From NCBI GenBank assembly GCA_046717125.1, contig JBKJVQ010000154.1:1-11566 (forward strand): 11,566 bases of DNA, read 5' to 3'. Made by a program: the position numbers and the translations under genes. The stretch comes from JBKJVQ01 sp046717125 (lineage in GTDB: Bacteria > Pseudomonadota > Alphaproteobacteria > Rhizobiales > Methyloligellaceae). Position 1 is the first letter of the stretch, and every line of letters begins with the position of its first letter. Below are positions 9,266 through 11,566 of the stretch, in pieces. The notes beneath the pieces are model-generated. The model was not told the DNA's origin and ran no database searches. It saw only the letters and a list, made by a program, of their open reading frames with translations.

Positions 9266-9282
9266 TTTTGAACGGTTCTAAA
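9266..9282. promoter_or_regulatory. Irr-box-like (iron control element) palindrome
   Basis: The 17-bp sequence TTTTGAACGGTTCTAAA is an inverted repeat with 7 of 8 matching pairs around one central base. It differs at one base from the TTTAGAA-N3-TTCTAAA pattern known for Irr, the haem-responsive Fur-family regulator of Rhizobiales. It sits about 9 bp downstream of the -10 of the suf promoter, at the predicted transcription start. That placement fits repression under low iron. Irr control of suf is known in related bacteria; binding here is inference. Confidence 0.65.
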
Positions 9283-9291
9283 TACAGACCC

Positions 9292-9320
9292 GGTATAGAA
9301 TTCCTGAGGACACGAGTCAA
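9292..9320 (-). promoter_or_regulatory. Sigma-70-type promoter of the suf operon
   Basis: On the - strand the -35 is TTGACT (9320-9315) and the -10 is TATACC (9297-9292), with an optimal 17-bp spacer. Transcription would begin near 9285, giving a leader of about 117 nt before the desulfurase ATG at 9168. This is the only strong promoter-like match in the divergent region. Confidence 0.65.
9305..9319. promoter_or_regulatory. TGA-N9-TCA motif (RirA/iron-Rhodo-box-like) over the -35
   Basis: The bases TGAGGACACGAGTCA fit the TGA-N9-TCA core described for RirA operators (IRO) and for the iron-Rhodo box, both linked to Rrf2-family iron or Fe-S regulators in Alphaproteobacteria. It overlaps the -35 and spacer of the suf promoter, a natural position for a repressor. 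The core is only six fixed bases, so a chance match is possible; position is the main support. Confidence 0.35.
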
Positions 9321-9408
9321 GTATTCGGCTTAGCCGCGATCTGTGGCAAAAGGCCGGTTTTTCCCCAAATTTTCGGCTGCGCATTCGCGCCAGGAGACGA
9401 TCCCGTCC

Positions 9409-10080
9409 ATGCCTGAAGTCAATATCAACGGTCCCGCGGGGCGCATCGAAGCGCGCTATCACCATGTCGGGCGGCCGGACTCCCCCATCGCGATCATCCT
9501 GCACCCGCACCCGCAATTCGGCGGCACCATGAACAACCAGGTGGTTTACCACCTGTATTACACGTTCATGCGCAAGGGGTTTTCCGTGCTCCGCTTCAAC
9601 TTCCGGGGCGTCGGCCGGAGCGAGGGCGTGTTCGACAACGGCCCCGGAGAGCTCGCCGACGCCGCCACCGCGCTCGACTGGATGCAGTCAGTCAACCCCG
9701 ATGCGCCGTCCTGCTGGATCGCCGGCGTCTCGTTCGGGGCGTGGATCGCGATGCAGCTCCTTATGCGCCGTCCGGAGATCGAGGGCTTCATTTCGGTCGC
9801 GCCGCCGGCGAATCTTTACGACTTCACCTTCCTTGCCCCCTGCCCGTCCTCGGGCCTGATGATCAACGGCGCGAACGACCGCGTCGTGCCAACCCAGTCC
9901 GTGGCCAATCTGGTCGACCGGCTGAAGACGCAGAAGGGCATCGTTATCGAGCATCAAACCGTTTCGGACGCCAACCACTTCTTCGACGGAAGGATGGAGG
10001 GGCTGATCGAGACCGTCGACACCTATCTCGGCAAGAGACTCGATGGCGGCAGGCCGGTGAGGCGCGGAAGCCGGAGATAA
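9409..10080 (+). CDS. Alpha/beta hydrolase, divergent from the suf operon
   Basis: This 223-residue cytoplasmic serine hydrolase of the alpha/beta fold has an unknown substrate. Landmarks in order: the oxyanion-hole segment LHPHPQFGGTMNN (31-43), LRFNFRGVGRSEG (61-73), the nucleophile elbow GVSFGAW with S108, the acid D157 in NGANDRVVP, and H190 in DANHFF, which together make a full catalytic triad. No signal peptide is seen. ATG 9409 is chosen because AGGAGA lies 11 bases upstream and the family N-terminus begins MPEVNINGPAGRIEARY; a longer frame from GTG 9343 would add 22 unconserved residues. The C-terminal tail is Arg-rich (RPVRRGSRR). It reads away from the suf operon and may share its regulatory region. 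Esterase or thioesterase activity is possible, but naming a substrate is not justified. Confidence 0.88.
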   Translation: MPEVNINGPAGRIEARYHHVGRPDSPIAIILHPHPQFGGTMNNQVVYHLYYTFMRKGFSVLRFNFRGVGRSEGVFDNGPGELADAATALDWMQSVNPDAPSCWIAGVSFGAWIAMQLLMRRPEIEGFISVAPPANLYDFTFLAPCPSSGLMINGANDRVVPTQSVANLVDRLKTQKGIVIEHQTVSDANHFFDGRMEGLIETVDTYLGKRLDGGRPVRRGSRR

Positions 10081-10089
10081 AACGAGTCC

Positions 10090-10968
10090 CTACATTTCCT
10101 CGCGCACCTGCCCGTAGGCGATGAGCGAGAACAGAAGCGATCCGCCGATCACGTTGCCGATGAACGCGGGAGCGATGTCGTTGAAGATCGCTTCGAACAC
10201 GGACAACTCCCCGGACAGGACCAGCAGGAAAACATCCGACGACCCCGTGATGACGTGGGAGAAATCGCCGAGCGCGATCACGTAGGTCACGGCGAGGATC
10301 ACCCAGAACTCGTTGCCGACGGATTTCGGCATGATCCACACGAGCGCCGCGATCAGAAAGCCGGACATCACGCAGCCCAGCATGGTCTTGAGCGGCGGCT
10401 TCTCGGAAAATTCCCGCGCGACTTCCAGGATCGCCGCAAGCTGTGCCTCGCTCGCGAATCCGAGCTGCGTCACCATCAGCGCCGCAACGAACGTGCCGGC
10501 CAGATTGGCGAGAAACACGATTGCCCAGAATTGCGCCGTGCGGATCAGGTTGGAGCGCGTCTTCTCGGCCAGCAGCGGCAGAATGGCCGTGATCGTGCTC
10601 TCGGTGAAAAGCTGGAAGCCGCCGAGCAGGACCATCACGAAGCCGAAGCAATAGCCGAAATTCGCAACCAGGGGCCGCCACGGCGCGTCTGGCAACAGCA
10701 TGTGCAGATAGGCCTCGACAAAAACCGAAAAGCTAATCGCGAGGCCCGCCGCGACGCCCGCCCACCACAGCGAGGCCGCCGGTCGCTTGAGTTCCTCAAC
10801 GCCGCGAATCCGGATGATCTCGTATACGGCCAGCGTCGAGGGATCGCGATGCTCCTCGACATCCGCGCGCTCGTTCTCGTCGAGACCCTGCTGGGGCGTC
10901 TCTTCGTCGTCGACGGGCGGGTCTGCGGACTCAGGTTCGGCGCGGGCAGCCTTCTTTCGTGTCGCCAT
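10090..10968 (-). CDS. Formate/nitrite transporter family inner-membrane protein (YfdC-like)
   Basis: This 292-residue integral membrane protein belongs to the FNT family of pentameric anion channels (formate, nitrite, hydrosulfide), nearest by pattern to the YfdC subgroup. An acidic, soluble N-terminal region (1-60, DPPVDDEETP) precedes six hydrophobic segments at about 67-92, 100-121, 146-166, 194-213, 219-237 and 266-286. QLFTESTITAILP (119-131) and FSHVITGSSDVF (236-247) are in the places of the FNT signature loops, with H238 the likely pore histidine. The substrate of YfdC-like members is not established. ATG 10968 lies 5 bp after the anmK stop, implying a shared transcript and coupling, though no clear ribosome-binding site is seen. 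It converges on the hydrolase with a 9-bp gap. Confidence 0.87.
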   Translation of the reverse strand: MATRKKAARAEPESADPPVDDEETPQQGLDENERADVEEHRDPSTLAVYEIIRIRGVEELKRPAASLWWAGVAAGLAISFSVFVEAYLHMLLPDAPWRPLVANFGYCFGFVMVLLGGFQLFTESTITAILPLLAEKTRSNLIRTAQFWAIVFLANLAGTFVAALMVTQLGFASEAQLAAILEVAREFSEKPPLKTMLGCVMSGFLIAALVWIMPKSVGNEFWVILAVTYVIALGDFSHVITGSSDVFLLVLSGELSVFEAIFNDIAPAFIGNVIGGSLLFSLIAYGQVREEM

Positions 10969-10973
10969 CGGCG

Positions 10974-11566
10974 TCAGGCGCGCGCGAGCCGGCCGCCCGT
11001 CATGGGACGCGGCGCGCCGGTCGTCGAGGGATAGGTCAGCGGCAGGCCGCGCAACGAGCGCGCCGCAAGGAACGCGAAGGCCTCGGCTTCCATGAAGTCC
11101 GCCGACCAGCCAAGTTCATCCGCCGTCGACAAAGGAGCGCCGAGCCGAGCGGCGATCCGCTTCAGCAGGAACGGATTGCGCGCGCCGCCCCCGCTCGCAA
11201 TCCACTGTTTCGGCCGTGCGGGCAGAAGCGGCAGCGCCGCCTCGATCGCGGCGGCCGTGAACTCCGTCAGCGTCGCCGCGCCGTCGGCGTCGGAGAGATG
11301 TTCGAGCCGCACCTCGAAATCGTCGCGGTCGAGCGATTTCGGCGGCGGCGCGGAGAAATAGGGATTGTCCATCAGCCCCGCCAGCGCAGCCTCATTCACG
11401 CGGCCCGAAGCCGCCAGCGCGCCGCCCTCGTCATAGCGCGCGCCCGTGCGCGCCAAAACGAAATCGTCGATCAGCGCGTTTGCGGGCCCGATGGCGAAGG
11501 CCAGCAGCGCGTCGCCGTCCCCCACCCAGGTGACATTCGACACACCGCCGAGATTGAGCACCGCCA
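10974..11566 (-). CDS. anmK: Anhydro-N-acetylmuramic acid kinase, C-terminal part (5' end outside window)
   Basis: AnmK hydrolyses and phosphorylates 1,6-anhydro-MurNAc to MurNAc-6-phosphate during recycling of cell-wall peptidoglycan in the cytoplasm. About 197 C-terminal residues are present; the frame is open to the right edge (reads AVLNLGGVSNVTWVG), so the apparent GTG start at 11561 is internal. Recognisable segments are LNLGGVSNVT, IGPANALIDDFVLARTG, SGGGARNPFLLKRI near the ATP site, and the C-terminal GWSADFMEAEAFAFLAARSLRGLPLTYPSTTGA. The usual FDTGPGN loop reads FAIGPAN here, with Asp, Thr and Gly changed. The stop TGA is at 10976-10974 and the FNT-family gene follows 5 bp later. 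Confidence 0.92.
   Translation of the reverse strand, partial: AVLNLGGVSNVTWVGDGDALLAFAIGPANALIDDFVLARTGARYDEGGALAASGRVNEAALAGLMDNPYFSAPPPKSLDRDDFEVRLEHLSDADGAATLTEFTAAAIEAALPLLPARPKQWIASGGGARNPFLLKRIAARLGAPLSTADELGWSADFMEAEAFAFLAARSLRGLPLTYPSTTGAPRPMTGGRLARA

Noticed and set aside
9268..9299. A + strand promoter for the hydrolase, TTGAAC with TATAGA
   Set aside because: The spacer is 20 bp, outside the usual range, and the -35 match falls within the Irr-like palindrome; not reported as a site.
9181..9552. A 123-codon - strand frame spanning the divergent promoter region
   Set aside because: It overlaps the hydrolase start, the promoter and the operator, and has no family resemblance.

Overview
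The window is GC-rich (roughly 60-65% by eye), densely coding DNA from an alphaproteobacterium, most likely of the Rhizobiales (Hyphomicrobiales). The grounds are the gene order of the suf operon (class I cysteine desulfurase, sufB, sufC, sufD, sufS, DUF59 gene, sufA), an operator-like palindrome of the type bound by the rhizobial iron regulator Irr upstream of it, and the divergent alpha/beta hydrolase next door. No tRNA, rRNA, CRISPR array, insertion sequence or prophage gene was seen.

Left end (1-1835, + strand): the C-terminal part of a DEAD-box RNA helicase, cut by the window edge, is followed after about 130 bp by a GGDEF diguanylate cyclase gene. As written, that gene is broken by two closely spaced frameshifts (about 973 and 997-1004). 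The catalytic GGDEF domain downstream of the shifts is intact.

Centre (1845-9168, - strand): an eight-gene Fe-S cluster assembly operon reads leftward in the order class I cysteine desulfurase, sufB, cupin protein, sufC, sufD, sufS, sufT (DUF59), sufA. The genes overlap by 4 bp or lie 1-44 bp apart, so they are very probably one transcript. The two desulfurases mobilise sulfur from cysteine, SufB-SufC-SufD is the ATP-driven scaffold, SufA is a cluster carrier and SufT a maturation factor. No sufE or sufU gene and no Rrf2-type regulator gene lies in the window. The unusual member is a single-domain cupin that overlaps sufB by 4 bp and sits between sufB and sufC.

Regulatory region (9169-9408): a good sigma-70 promoter (-35 TTGACT, 17 bp, -10 TATACC on the - strand) drives the operon. 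A 17-bp near-perfect palindrome resembling an Irr box sits at the predicted transcription start, and a TGA-N9-TCA motif like the RirA/iron-Rhodo box overlaps the -35. The roughly 117-nt leader holds two mutually exclusive small hairpins. Together these suggest dual control by iron and Fe-S status.

Right end (9409-11566): a divergent alpha/beta hydrolase on the + strand, then on the - strand a formate/nitrite-transporter-family membrane protein (YfdC type) and, just upstream of it, the C-terminal part of anmK (anhydro-N-acetylmuramic acid kinase), cut by the right edge. These look like ordinary housekeeping neighbours. I see no wholly new system; the most interesting points are the cupin inside the suf operon, the compact iron-responsive promoter and the altered SufA cysteine motif.
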